Positions 35,543 to 44,172 of a stretch of 64,000 nt of DNA are shown here, piece by piece. Below the pieces are notes generated by a model. It was not told the DNA's origin, did not search any database, and saw only the letters and a list, made by a program, of their open reading frames with translations. Made by a program: the position numbers and the translations under genes. The DNA lies in the NCBI GenBank assembly GCA_037200845.1, contig JBBCGQ010000001.1, positions 2,554,237-2,618,236 of the forward strand, in the 5' to 3' direction. The stretch is from Bauldia sp. Lineage in GTDB: Bacteria; Pseudomonadota; Alphaproteobacteria; Rhizobiales; Kaistiaceae. Positions within the stretch are counted from its first letter, which is position 1. Every line of letters starts with the position of its first letter.

Positions 35543-36721
35543 ATGGCCGACTCCCCTGCCCCCTGGCACGACCCCGCCCCGACGGCGCTCCTGGCGCTCG
35601 CCGACGGCACCGTCGTCGAGGGCCACGGCATCGGCGCCGAGGGCCAGTGCGTCGGCGAGGTATGCTTCAACACGGCGATGACCGGGTATCAGGAGATCCT
35701 GACCGACCCGTCGTACGCCGGGCAGATCGTCACCTTCACCTTCCCCCACATCGGCAACGTCGGCGTCAACGACGAGGACATCGAGACGGTCAACATGGCG
35801 TCCGCCTCGGGCGTGCGCGGCTGCGTCATCAAGACCGACATCTCGGAGCCGTCGAACTATCGCGCCACGCGCCACTTCGATGCCTGGCTGAAGGCGCGCG
35901 GCATCATCGGCATCGCCGGCGTCGATACCCGCGCGCTGACCGCGCTGATCCGCACCGGCGGCGCGCCGAACGCGGTGATCATCCACGACCGCGGCGGCAA
36001 GTTCGACCGCAACGCCGTCCTCAAGGACGCGCGCGCCTGGCCGGGCCTTGTCGGCATGGACCTCGCGAAGGACGTCACCACCGGGCAGACCTACACCTGG
36101 GACGAGACGTCGTGGCAGTGGGGCAAGGGCTACGGCCGCCTCGCCCAGCCGAAGCATCACGTTGTCGCCGTCGATTATGGCATCAAGCGCAACATCCTGC
36201 GGCTGCTCGCCGACCACGGCTGCCGCGTCACCGTCGTCAAGGCAACCGCCACCGCCGACGAGATTCTGGCGCACAAGCCCGACGGCGTGTTCCTCTCCAA
36301 CGGTCCCGGCGACCCGGCGGCGACCGGCGAATACGCCGTGCCTGCGATCAAGGGCGTGATCGACTCCGGCGTGCCGACCTTCGGCATCTGCCTCGGCCAC
36401 CAGATGCTCGGCCTCGCTCTCGGCGGCAAGACGCTGAAGATGCACCAGGGCCACCACGGCGCCAACCATCCGGTGAAGGACCTGACCACTGGCAAGGTCG
36501 AGATCACGTCGATGAACCACGGCTTCGCGGTCGACCGCGACTCGCTGCCCGACAGCGTCGAGGAGACGCACGTCTCGCTCTTCGACGGATCGAACTGCGG
36601 CCTGAAGCTGAAGGACCGGCCGGTATTCAGCGTGCAGTATCATCCGGAGGCATCGCCGGGGCCGCGGGACTCGCGGTATCTGTTCGAGCGGTTTGTCGGG
36701 TTGATGGACGGGAAGCGCTAG
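35543..36721 (+). CDS. carA: Carbamoyl-phosphate synthase small subunit (glutaminase)
   Basis: 392 residues. N-terminal domain: ADGTVVEGHGIGAEGQCVGE, FNTAMTGYQEILTDPSYAGQ. C-terminal class I glutamine amidotransferase: TFGICLGHQMLGLALGG with the nucleophilic Cys, and FSVQYHPEASPGP with His and Glu. It frees ammonia from glutamine and channels it to CarB to make carbamoyl phosphate for arginine and pyrimidines. carA and carB are 10.9 kb apart here, not an operon, as in many of this order. Start ATG 35543. Confidence 0.97.
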   Translation: MADSPAPWHDPAPTALLALADGTVVEGHGIGAEGQCVGEVCFNTAMTGYQEILTDPSYAGQIVTFTFPHIGNVGVNDEDIETVNMASASGVRGCVIKTDISEPSNYRATRHFDAWLKARGIIGIAGVDTRALTALIRTGGAPNAVIIHDRGGKFDRNAVLKDARAWPGLVGMDLAKDVTTGQTYTWDETSWQWGKGYGRLAQPKHHVVAVDYGIKRNILRLLADHGCRVTVVKATATADEILAHKPDGVFLSNGPGDPAATGEYAVPAIKGVIDSGVPTFGICLGHQMLGLALGGKTLKMHQGHHGANHPVKDLTTGKVEITSMNHGFAVDRDSLPDSVEETHVSLFDGSNCGLKLKDRPVFSVQYHPEASPGPRDSRYLFERFVGLMDGKR

Positions 36722-37019
36722 GCGGCGCGCAGGCGCCACTCCGCCGGTCCACATTTCAGCAGCGACCGGTCAGCACTGTTTGCGCCGAACTGAGAGGCCG
36801 TCCCCCACCCGCCTCGCATTCGCTCGGCACCCTCCCCGCAGGGGGGAGGGAGGACATCCAATTCGCTCTGCACGTATTCTACAAGCGGTGGACGCGCTGC
36901 GGACTTCCCTCCCCCCTGCGGGGAGGGTGGCCGGCGGAGCCGGACGGGTGGGGGAACGCGTTCGTAACTAGCCCTCGCTCTCAACTTCGCATCAACATCT
37001 CACCAGCATCATCGGCTCC
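36722..37019. repeat. Composite inverted repeat downstream of carA
   Basis: Two arms at 36797-36855 (CCCCCACCCGCCTCGCATTC ... CTCCCCGCAGGGGGGAGGGA) and about 36903-36962 (CTTCCCTCCCCCCTGCGGGG ... GGGTGGGGGA) are inverted to each other and near-identical to those at 27078-27225. No gene in this interval. Confidence 0.8.
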
Positions 37020-37271
37020 ATGTTCTTCGTCTATCTCCTCGGCTGTTCCGACCATGACGGCGTCCGCACCTACGTCGGCTGGACGACCGATCCCGATCGC
37101 CGGCTTGGCGAGCACAACGCCGGCACCGGCGCGCGGTCGACGCGTGGGCGCGTGTGGGTGCTGCTGCATGTCGAGCAACTCGCCTCGAAGCGCGAAGCGA
37201 TGAGCCGGGAGTGGCATCTGAAGCGTGACCGGCGGCGGCGCCGGCAGATCGCGGGAGCGATGCTGGCCTAG
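37020..37271 (+). CDS. GIY-YIG nuclease superfamily protein
   Basis: 83 residues. The GIY-YIG motif is recognisable as VYLLGCSDHDGVRTYVGWTT followed by DPDRRLGEHNAGTGARSTRG and a catalytic-type Glu in SREWHLKRDRRRRRQI. These small proteins (UvrC-N-terminal-like) are present in many bacteria; their substrates are unknown, though some cut DNA. The start ATG 37020 is inferred from the family's MFFVYLL opening. It sits between carA and the kinase gene, alone. Confidence 0.8.
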   Translation: MFFVYLLGCSDHDGVRTYVGWTTDPDRRLGEHNAGTGARSTRGRVWVLLHVEQLASKREAMSREWHLKRDRRRRRQIAGAMLA

Positions 37272-37277
37272 CGGCCG

Positions 37278-38294
37278 CTAGGCCGCGTGGGCGACGGTTA
37301 CCGTCATGCCCTGCGCGCTGCTGGCGATGTCGAGCTGCGCGTCGAGTTGCTGGACCAGCGCCTGGACGATGCTTGTGCCGAGGCCGTTTGCCGCCGGCTT
37401 GCCCTCGCCGGTCGGGCGACCGACGCCGTCGTCGGAGACGGTGAGCCGCCACGCCGGGCCGGTGGCGCGGTAGGCGACGCGGATCGTGCCCGCGCGGTTG
37501 AGCGGGAAGGCGTGCTTGACCGCGTTGATGAGGAGCTCGGTCACGATCAGGCCGATGCTCACCGCCTGGCCGGAGACGGCGGCGCCCTCGCCCGCTTCGA
37601 CCACGACGGCGATGGAGCGGTCGGCGCCGATCATCGACTTGCCGAGGCTGTCGCAGAGCTTGCGGAGATACGGGCCGATCTCGATGTGGTCGCCGAAGCC
37701 GGTGCCGCGCAACTGCTCCTGCACGGTGGCGACCGACATGACGCGCTGGTGCGCGTCCTCGAGGTGGCGGCGGGTTTCCTCCGACTGCACGGTGCGCGCC
37801 TTCATCAGCAGGATCGAGGCGATGATCTGCAGGCTGTTGGCGATGCGATGGCGCATCTCCTCAAGCAGCATCTCCTTCTGGCGCAGCAGTTCGTCCTTCT
37901 CGCGTTCGATGCTGCGCCGGCCGGTGACATCCTCGATCGCCAGCAGCAGCGCAGTATCGGCGTTGTCCTCGTCGAAGACGACGCGCGCGTTGAGCAGCAG
38001 CGTGCGCCGGCCGATGGTCGCGAAGTCGTGCTCGATCTCGTAAGCTTCCACCGTCTGGTGCAGCGGGATCACTTCCTCCAGCAGCTTGCGCAGCGCCGGG
38101 ATCTCCCACTGCCCGTCGGCGAGCTCGTAGAACAGGCGGCCCTGCGTCGCCGACGGCGACACGCCGAACGCCCTGTAGAACGAGCGGCTGGCGGCGAGCA
38201 CGCGCAGATCGCGGTCGAGCATGACCAGCGGCTCGTGCACCGTATCGACGATGGCGTCCGCCAGCGAGCGGGGCGTTCCGGCCCTGCGGGTCAT
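37278..38294 (-). CDS. PAS-domain sensor histidine kinase, HisKA_2 type
   Basis: 338 residues from ATG 38294 (MTRRAGTPRSLADAIVD). An N-terminal PAS domain (HEPLVMLDRDLRVLAASRSF) leads into the phospho-acceptor helix MRHRIANSLQIIASILLMKA and a C-terminal ATPase with N-box ELLINAVKHAF, DDGVGRP and NGLGTSIVQALV. No membrane helix is present, so it is a cytoplasmic sensor, of the class that often controls general stress or light responses in alphaproteobacteria. No response-regulator gene is adjacent. A start at 38309 is also possible. Confidence 0.85.
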   Translation of the reverse strand: MTRRAGTPRSLADAIVDTVHEPLVMLDRDLRVLAASRSFYRAFGVSPSATQGRLFYELADGQWEIPALRKLLEEVIPLHQTVEAYEIEHDFATIGRRTLLLNARVVFDEDNADTALLLAIEDVTGRRSIEREKDELLRQKEMLLEEMRHRIANSLQIIASILLMKARTVQSEETRRHLEDAHQRVMSVATVQEQLRGTGFGDHIEIGPYLRKLCDSLGKSMIGADRSIAVVVEAGEGAAVSGQAVSIGLIVTELLINAVKHAFPLNRAGTIRVAYRATGPAWRLTVSDDGVGRPTGEGKPAANGLGTSIVQALVQQLDAQLDIASSAQGMTVTVAHAA

Positions 38295-38475
38295 TGCTGC
38301 TTCCGGCATGGCGCAGGCAGCGCACGAATGGGCCGCAATAGCGAGTCAATTCGACGTGGTTGCAGAGTGGGACACCGCCCGCGGCGTTCGCCGCCGTTCG
38401 AATAACCGGCAACGCTGGCGTGTTGACGGCGCGGCTAGGGGGCTCGAGCGCGTGCTCGCGCCAGGAGATATCGAC

Positions 38476-38934
38476 ATGTTGAAATCGTTCACCACCGCGG
38501 CCGCCATTCTTGCGGCCGTCACATTCATGACCGGAACGGCCGACGCCGCCGGCTACGGCACACCGCCCGCACCGATGCATTCGATCATGAAGCCGCCGGT
38601 GCACGTCAAGCCGGTCCTCGCGCTCGCGCCGGCGCATCTTGCCCGCACCGGCAAGGGTCTCGTCTGGGTCGATGCGCGCGGCTTCGCGCTCTACACCTTC
38701 GGCAAGGACCCGAAGGGCCAGTCGACCTGCTACGGCGCCTGCGCCGTCGCCTGGCCGCCGTTCCGCGCGGCGATGAACGCCAAGAGCTTCGGCAAGTGGA
38801 GCGTCGTCCACCGCATGGGCATGTTCGGCAACCAGTGGGCCTACAACGGCAAGCCGCTGTATTTCTGGTTCAAGGACACGCGCCCCGGCCAGGTGACCGG
38901 CGACGGCGTCAACGGCTTCCACGCCGCGCATTAG
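38476..38934 (+). CDS. Exported COG4315-type repeat protein (Lipoprotein_15)
   Basis: 152 residues with signal peptide MLKSFTTAAAILAAVTFM; AGGAGATATCGAC precedes ATG 38476. The mature part holds two copies of the short repeat: GFALYTFGKDPKGQSTCYGA with ACAVAWPP, and WAYNGKPLYFWFKDTRPGQV ending GVNGFHAAH. This is the secreted repeat family of unknown function, where the paired Cys and aromatic residues are typical. There is no lipobox cysteine after the signal peptide, so it is probably periplasmic rather than lipidated. Confidence 0.85.
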   Translation: MLKSFTTAAAILAAVTFMTGTADAAGYGTPPAPMHSIMKPPVHVKPVLALAPAHLARTGKGLVWVDARGFALYTFGKDPKGQSTCYGACAVAWPPFRAAMNAKSFGKWSVVHRMGMFGNQWAYNGKPLYFWFKDTRPGQVTGDGVNGFHAAH

Positions 38935-39128
38935 AACTGCCCGGCACGAAAATCGAAAAGGGCGACGGCGCTGTCGCCCTTTTCCACTTTTTCCCGCCCG
39001 AACGGTGCGATATCGCACCGAATTTTCGCTAACCACGGAACATTCCGCCGCGTACGCTCTTTTCAGGTCCGCAGAACAAGCGAACCGGCCGGGAGCGCTT
39101 CGCTGTCCCGCGCCCAACACGAGCTGAC

Positions 39129-39836
39129 GTGGCGCGCACGAAAACTCAATTCCGTAACCGCATCCTGCAGAAGCTGGTCGAGACCGACCCGGCGCTGGTG
39201 CGCGATGGGCTGTCACCGGTCGAGCTGCCCTTTCGCAAGTCGCTGCAGGCTGTCGGCGGGCCGATCAGCGAAATCTATTTCGTCGAGCACGGCATCATCT
39301 CGGTGGTCGCAGCCAACGGCCGCCAGCGCAAGCCCGTCGAGGTCGGCCTGATCGGCCACGAAGGCTGCACCGGCGTCGAGCTGATCCTGCACGACGACCG
39401 CTCGCAGCACGACGTCTACGTCCAGGTCGCCGGCGAGGGCTACCGCCTGCCGGCCAAGCTGCTGATGACGGCGATCGGGGAAAGCGCATCCTTCCGGCGC
39501 ATGCTGCTGCGCTTCGCCGCGACCTTCCTCATCCAGGTGACGGAGACGGCGCTCGCCAACGGCAGCGCCACCATCGACGCGCGGCTGGCGCGCTGGCTGT
39601 TGATGGCCAACGATCGCATGGAGGCGGACGCCCTGCCCTTCACGCACGAATTCCTGGCGCTGATGCTGGGCGTGCGCCGCGCCGGCGTGACGCTGGCGAT
39701 CCAGGAACTCGCCCGCGACGGCCTGATCGACAGCCGCCGCGGCAAGGTTTCGATCATCGACCGCAAGGGACTGGTCGACCGCGCCGCCGGCACCTACGGC
39801 CGTGCCCATGCCGAGCTGCAGCGCCTGCTCGGCTGA
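39129..39836 (+). CDS. Crp/Fnr-family transcriptional regulator
   Basis: 235 residues from GTG 39129. The N-terminal cNMP-type barrel (SEIYFVEHGIISVVAANGRQ, EVGLIGHEGCTGVELILHDD) is followed by the dimer helix and a winged helix (FLALMLGVRRAGVTLAIQEL, GLIDSRRGKVSIIDRKGL). No N-terminal cysteine cluster, so not an oxygen-sensing Fnr. Ligand and targets unknown. It lies upstream of, and convergent with, the DUF1003 gene. Confidence 0.85.
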   Translation: MARTKTQFRNRILQKLVETDPALVRDGLSPVELPFRKSLQAVGGPISEIYFVEHGIISVVAANGRQRKPVEVGLIGHEGCTGVELILHDDRSQHDVYVQVAGEGYRLPAKLLMTAIGESASFRRMLLRFAATFLIQVTETALANGSATIDARLARWLLMANDRMEADALPFTHEFLALMLGVRRAGVTLAIQELARDGLIDSRRGKVSIIDRKGLVDRAAGTYGRAHAELQRLLG

Positions 39837-39840
39837 CGGG

Positions 39841-40368
39841 TCAGATCTTCCTCACCTCCGCCCGCACGCTCTCGATCAGCGTCGCCAATTCCTGCGCGCG
39901 GATCTGGTCGAGCTTCTCGTGCAGCGCCGCGATCTCGATCTCGGCCTTGAGGTTGACCTCGTAGTCGTGCGTCGCGGCGATGCGATCGCGCGCCGCGGCG
40001 CGGTTCTGCGACATCAGGATCAGCGGCGCCTGCACCGCCGCCAGCATCGACAGGGTCAGGTTGAGGAAGATGAAGGGATAGGGATCGAAGGCGTGCGTGG
40101 CGAGGAGCACGGTGTTGAGTGCCGACCACAGCGCGATGAAGACGCCGAAGCCGATGATGAACTTCCACGAGCCGCCGACCGACGCGACGCGATCCGCGAG
40201 GCGCTCGCCGAAAGTCGAGCTGTTCTCGAGGTCGATGTTGATGTTGCGCGAGACGGCGAGGCGGCGGACGCAGCGCTCGATCACCGCCCGCTCGTGCGGC
40301 TTGAGGTCGCCCTCGTCCATGGCCAATAGCTGTTCGGCCAGCGCGCCGATGGCTTCGTGATGTTGCAT
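39841..40368 (-). CDS. DUF1003 membrane protein
   Basis: 175 residues. The DUF1003 core is present: ERLADRVASVGGSWKFIIGF, two helices (FGVFIALWSALNTVLLATHA, FIFLNLTLSMLAAVQAPLIL) and the conserved MSQNRAAARDRIAATHDYEV, ending in a helical tail. Function unknown, found widely in bacteria. Convergent with the Crp-type gene, four bases apart. Confidence 0.9.
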   Translation of the reverse strand: MQHHEAIGALAEQLLAMDEGDLKPHERAVIERCVRRLAVSRNINIDLENSSTFGERLADRVASVGGSWKFIIGFGVFIALWSALNTVLLATHAFDPYPFIFLNLTLSMLAAVQAPLILMSQNRAAARDRIAATHDYEVNLKAEIEIAALHEKLDQIRAQELATLIESVRAEVRKI

Positions 40369-40419
40369 GGATATCTCCCCGCGGAAAACGCGACTCGGAA
40401 ACTACGTCAGCGAAAGAGT

Positions 40420-41325
40420 TTACACCGCGTTCGGCGTGAACGTGTCGCAGGCGTCGAGCGTACCGCCGTTATAGCCGCGCTTGAACCAGCGGCTGCGCTG
40501 CTCCGAGGTGCCGTGGTTGAAGCTTTCCGGCACAACGTAGCCCTGGCTGCGTTCCTGGATGGCGTCGTCGCCAACCTGGGCCGCCGCGTTCAGCGCCTCG
40601 TCGATGTCGCCGACGTCGAGGAAGCCGCGCTTCTCCTCGTCGTGCGCCCAGATGCCGGCGTAGCAGTCGGCCTGCAGCTCGATGCGGATGGACAGCTTGT
40701 TGGACTCCGCCTCGCTCACCTGCTGACGCTGCGCATCGATCTTGGGCAGCGTGCCGATCAGGTTCTGCACGTGGTGGCCGATCTCGTGCGCGATGACGTA
40801 GGCCTCGGCGAAATCGCCGGGCGCCTGGAAGCGCTCCTGCAGTTCGCGATAGAAGGCGAGGTCGATGTAAACCTTGCGGTCGTTCGGGCAGTAGAACGGA
40901 CCCTGCGCCGTCTCGGCGTAGCCGCACGCCGACTGCGTGCCGCCGTCGAAGATGACCAGCGTCGGGTCCTCGTACGTCCTGCCGGCCGCGGCGAAGATGT
41001 CGTGCCATGTGGTCTCGGTGTCGGCGAGCACGGTCGCCACGAACTGGCCGTCGTCGTCGCTGGGCGTGCCGACCTTGCCCGTGGTCTGGCTGCCGGTACC
41101 GCTGCCCGACGAGATCGGCGCGCCGCCCTCCATCTGGCTGAGCAGGTCGAGCGGGTTGATGCCGGCGACCCAGCCGACGATCAGGATGACCGCGATGGCG
41201 CCGATGCCGAGGCCGCCGCCCCCACCCATGCTCATGCGCGGGCCGCCGAGCCCGCCGCCCATGCCGCCGCCGGTCCCGCGGCGATCCTCGATGTTGGTCG
41301 ACTCGCGACGTCCGCGCCATTCCAT
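40420..41325 (-). CDS. Neutral zinc metallopeptidase, YpfJ family
   Basis: 301 residues. A Gly/Arg-rich N-terminus (EDRRGTGGGMGGGLGGPRMS) is followed by a single membrane helix (LGIGAIAVILIVGWVAG) and an external domain with zinc motif AYVIAHEIGHHVQNLIGTL; ELQADCYAGIWAH supplies the third ligand region. Cys in QSACGYAE and FYCPND are conserved. The family is thought to process proteins at the envelope; the natural substrate is unknown. Single-gene unit. Confidence 0.9.
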   Translation of the reverse strand: MEWRGRRESTNIEDRRGTGGGMGGGLGGPRMSMGGGGGLGIGAIAVILIVGWVAGINPLDLLSQMEGGAPISSGSGTGSQTTGKVGTPSDDDGQFVATVLADTETTWHDIFAAAGRTYEDPTLVIFDGGTQSACGYAETAQGPFYCPNDRKVYIDLAFYRELQERFQAPGDFAEAYVIAHEIGHHVQNLIGTLPKIDAQRQQVSEAESNKLSIRIELQADCYAGIWAHDEEKRGFLDVGDIDEALNAAAQVGDDAIQERSQGYVVPESFNHGTSEQRSRWFKRGYNGGTLDACDTFTPNAV

Positions 41326-41561
41326 GGAAGTTTCTCCGCCAGCGGATGAACGGCCGAACCTAAGGGAAGTTCCCCGCCGCGAACAGTGACCGGCATCGCA
41401 GAGGGAAAAGTTGCGCGCCGATGAAACCTTGTGCCGGCTTCCCGCGTACCTGTGCCCGAGGGCACCCGCGCCGTCGTGGCGCGGCGGCCAGGGCGCAAGC
41501 CGCCGGCAGGCCCGCGAAGATGTGGGGGCGCCCTCTCAACACCGCGGGCGTCCTCGCAGGT

Positions 41562-41595
41562 CCCGCCCTCTCCCCCCGGTGAGGGCGGGATTTTC
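41562..41595 (+). terminator. Possible rho-independent terminator
   Basis: CCCGCCCTC - TCCCCCCGGT - GAGGGCGGG is a perfect 9-bp stem followed by ATTTTC. It lies on the + strand, 160 bases before the phosphate-cotransporter gene, with no gene ending just before it, so it may end an unannotated RNA or act as an attenuator. Confidence 0.5.
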
Positions 41596-41608
41596 TTGGC
41601 TCCATCAG

Positions 41609-41646
41609 GCGCACGATGTGCGCTTCACAAGACGCACCACGTGCGT
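41609..41646. promoter_or_regulatory. Two similar 15-bp palindromes, possible double operator
   Basis: GCGCAC-GAT-GTGCGC (41609-41623) and ACGCAC-CAC-GTGCGT (41632-41646) differ at few positions and their centres are 23 bases apart, about two helix turns. They lie 110-150 bases upstream of the Na/Pi cotransporter start. A DNA-binding protein is inferred. Confidence 0.4.
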
Positions 41647-41756
41647 TATATGAGTCGTTGGGAGGCGGATAGAAATCAGACCAAGGACGAGAGACTTGCC
41701 CAGCCTTCCCTGCCCCTCGCGGCGCCCTCGCCTTTCAAGCATGGCGGCCGGCTGAC

Positions 41757-43442
41757 ATGGGCACCCTCGTCCTCCTCGACCTCATGGGCGGCGTCGCGCT
41801 GCTGCTCTGGGGGCTGCACATGGTGCAGTCCGGCATACTGCGCGCCTTCGGCTCCGATCTGCGCTACTTCCTGGCGAAGGCGCTCGGCAACCGCTTCTCG
41901 GCGTTCGCCGCCGGCCTCGGGCTGACCGCCCTCCTCCAGTCGTCGACCGCAACCGGCCTGATGACCGCGTCGTTCGCGGCGCAGGGCATGGTGGCGCTGG
42001 TGCCGGCGCTGGCGATCATGCTCGGTGCCAATGTCGGCACGACACTGATCGTCCAGCTTCTCGCCTTCAACGTCGCGGCGATCGCGCCGGTGCTGTTCGT
42101 CATCGGCCTCGTCGCCTTCCGCGCCGGCGAAGGCACGCGCGTGCGCGACATCGGCCGCATCGCCATCGGCTTCGGCCTCGTGCTGCTGGCGCTGCACATC
42201 ATCATCGACCGGCTGGCGCCGGCCGAGAGCGCGCCGAGCGTCCGCGTGCTGCTCGACGCGATCACCGGCGACCCGATCATGGCGATACTGGTCGCCGCGA
42301 TCTTCACCTGGGCGGCGCATTCGAGCGTCGCCGCGGTGCTGCTGATCATGTCGCTGGCGTTTTCGCATTTCGTGACGCCCGACGCGGCGCTGGCGATGGT
42401 GCTTGGCGCCAACCTCGGCTCGGCGATCAATCCGATACTGGAAGGCGCCAGGCGCGACGACCCGGCGAGCTACCGCCTGCCGGTCGGCAACCTGCTCAAC
42501 CGCCTCGTCGGCATTGTCCTGGTGCTGCCGTTCCTCGGCCCGATTACGCACGCGTTCACCGCCTTCGCGCCCGACGCGGCACGCATGACGGCGTTCTTCC
42601 ACATCGCCTTCAACCTGGCGCTCACCGTGCTGTTCATCGGCCTGCTCGATCCGTTCGCCGCGCTGCTGGTGCGCCTCTTCCCGGCACGGCAGAAGGCCGC
42701 CGACCCTTCGGCGCCGCGCTACCTCGACGAAAGCGCGCTCGACACGCCGTCGCTGGCGCTTGCCGACGCGGCGCGCGAGACGCTGCACATGGGCGACGTC
42801 GTCGAAACGATGCTGCAGAAGATCATGACCGCGATCCTCACCGGCAACCGCGCACTGGTCGCCGAGGTGAGCCGCATGGACGACACCGTCGACAAGCTCG
42901 ACGAGGCGATCAAGCTCTACGTCACCAAGCTGACGCGCGGTTCGCTCGACGAGCGCGAGGCGCGGCGCGCCACCGAGATCATCTCCTTCTCGATCAACCT
43001 CGAGCACGCCGGCGACATCATCGACAAGAACCTGTCGGAGCTCGCGGCGAAGAAGATCAAGCGCAAGCTGCAGTTCTCGGCCGAGGGCGCGGCGGAACTC
43101 GCCGCCTTCCATCGCCGCATCCTGGAGAGTCTCAGGATCGCGCTCGGCGTCTTCATGTCGGGCGATCCGGTCGAGGCGCGCAAGCTGATCGCGGAGAAGA
43201 CGGAACTGCGCAACGCCGAGCTCGCCGCCGCCGAGCATCACATCGAGCGGCTGCGCGAAGGCCGGCGCGAGTCGATGGAGACGACGTCGCTGCACCTCGA
43301 CATCCTGCGCGACCTGAAGCGCATCCATTCGCACATCGCCTCGGTCGCCTACCCCGCGCTGAATGCCGCCGGCGTCGGCGGCGCCGCGGAAGCGAAGCCG
43401 GCGTCGTTCGTGGCACTCGGCACCAAGCCGGCACGGCAATGA
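41757..43442 (+). CDS. Na+/phosphate cotransporter family protein with PhoU-like C-terminus
   Basis: 561 residues. The membrane half has two inverted motifs typical of the family: LLQSSTATGLMTASFAAQGM with MLGANVGTTLIV, and WAAHSSVAAVLLIMSLAF with LGANLGSAINPILEG. After about residue 320 comes a soluble PhoU-like helical bundle (VVETMLQKIMTAILTGN, EIISFSINLEHAGDIIDKNL). It imports phosphate, or an anion, with sodium. An XRE-type gene overlaps its stop by four bases. Confidence 0.9.
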   Translation: MGTLVLLDLMGGVALLLWGLHMVQSGILRAFGSDLRYFLAKALGNRFSAFAAGLGLTALLQSSTATGLMTASFAAQGMVALVPALAIMLGANVGTTLIVQLLAFNVAAIAPVLFVIGLVAFRAGEGTRVRDIGRIAIGFGLVLLALHIIIDRLAPAESAPSVRVLLDAITGDPIMAILVAAIFTWAAHSSVAAVLLIMSLAFSHFVTPDAALAMVLGANLGSAINPILEGARRDDPASYRLPVGNLLNRLVGIVLVLPFLGPITHAFTAFAPDAARMTAFFHIAFNLALTVLFIGLLDPFAALLVRLFPARQKAADPSAPRYLDESALDTPSLALADAARETLHMGDVVETMLQKIMTAILTGNRALVAEVSRMDDTVDKLDEAIKLYVTKLTRGSLDEREARRATEIISFSINLEHAGDIIDKNLSELAAKKIKRKLQFSAEGAAELAAFHRRILESLRIALGVFMSGDPVEARKLIAEKTELRNAELAAAEHHIERLREGRRESMETTSLHLDILRDLKRIHSHIASVAYPALNAAGVGGAAEAKPASFVALGTKPARQ

Positions 43443-43660
43443 CCCCGGCGGCGTTCAAGGCGTGGCGGAAGGCGATGGGCCTGAAGCAGAAAGAAGCGGC
43501 GGACAAGCTGGGGCTGAAGAAGCGCGTCATCCAGTACTACGAGCACGGCGCCCGCGACGGGAAGAAGATCGAGATTCCGAAGGCGGTGGAACTCGCCTGC
43601 TATGCGCTCTCGATCGGCGTCGAGGAATACGACGGCAAGCCGAAGAGCCGCCGGCGTTAG
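43439..43660 (+). CDS. Small XRE-type helix-turn-helix protein
   Basis: 73 residues, start ATG overlapping the cotransporter stop (ATGA). MTPAAFKAWRKAMGLKQKEA then ADKLGLKKRVIQYYEHGARD is a complete HTH_3 domain; the tail is basic. Translational coupling to a transport gene suggests it acts on that operon or is simply cotranscribed. No ligand domain. It ends four bases into the convergent ArsR gene. Confidence 0.75.
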   Translation: MTPAAFKAWRKAMGLKQKEAADKLGLKKRVIQYYEHGARDGKKIEIPKAVELACYALSIGVEEYDGKPKSRRR

Positions 43661-44040
43661 GACGCGGCGGCGAGGCTCGCCGCTTCGGCCTGCGCGGCGC
43701 GCACCAGCGCGGCGCGCTCCGGCTCCGACAGGGCGGCCGTGATCAGCGTGTCGAGCACGCCGGGGAAGCGCGCCTCAAGATCGGCGCGGCGGAGCGAGAT
43801 GTAGCGCGAGGTGCCGGCAATGCGCGTCTGCGTGACGCCCGCCTCGCGCAGCTTGGCGAGATGATAGGTGAGGTTCGTCTTGGAGCCGAAGGCCTGGAAA
43901 TCGCCGCAACGCGTCTCGAACGGCTCGCCGTCGCCAAGCGCCAGGAAGGCGACCACCGCCAGCCGCGTCGGATCGCTCAAGGCTTCCAGCACGCGGGCCA
44001 GCTCGATTTCGTTGGTGTTCGGATGAGGCAGGGTTCGCAT
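43657..44040 (-). CDS. ArsR/HxlR-type winged-helix regulator
   Basis: 127 residues from ATG 44040 (MRTLPHPNTNEIELARVLEA). ALSDPTRLAVVAFLALGDGE is the ArsR-type helix, and QAFGSKTNLTYHLAKLREAG the recognition helix; GTSRYISLRRADLEARFPGV is the wing. No Cys metal box (CVCDL) is seen, so the signal is unknown. It is divergent from the MFS gene with 132 bases between, so it probably represses that transporter and itself. Confidence 0.85.
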   Translation of the reverse strand: MRTLPHPNTNEIELARVLEALSDPTRLAVVAFLALGDGEPFETRCGDFQAFGSKTNLTYHLAKLREAGVTQTRIAGTSRYISLRRADLEARFPGVLDTLITAALSEPERAALVRAAQAEAASLAAAS

Positions 44041-44129
44041 GGGTTGCAAATAGCTGTAATCGCAGGTAATTTCAATAGTACGAATATTTTTGAACTTCGC
44101 CGTTGAATGCGGTGCAGCATAGGCCTATT

Positions 44130-44147
44130 GTTCAAGGATCGTTGAAC
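44130..44147. promoter_or_regulatory. Inverted repeat in the ArsR-MFS divergent gap
   Basis: GTTCAA-GGATCG-TTGAAC is a perfect 6+6 inverted repeat, with another TTGAAC at 44153-44158 (right-hand half) and GAACTT near 44090. Located between the two divergent starts, it is the best candidate ArsR operator. Inference from position. Confidence 0.5.
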
Positions 44148-44172
44148 TAAGCCTTGAACCCCGGGGTTTCCC

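Larger units (their letters stand above)
41326..41756. other. Intergenic region with a strong hairpin and two matching palindromes, no gene
   Basis: 430 bases without a supported gene. Around 41440-41545 are several small GC-rich hairpins (GTGCCCGAGGGCAC, GCGCCGTCGTGGCGC, GCGGCCAGGGCGCAAGCCGC), which could form a structured RNA ending at the terminator-like hairpin at 41562-41595. Nothing matches a riboswitch I know. Confidence 0.4.
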
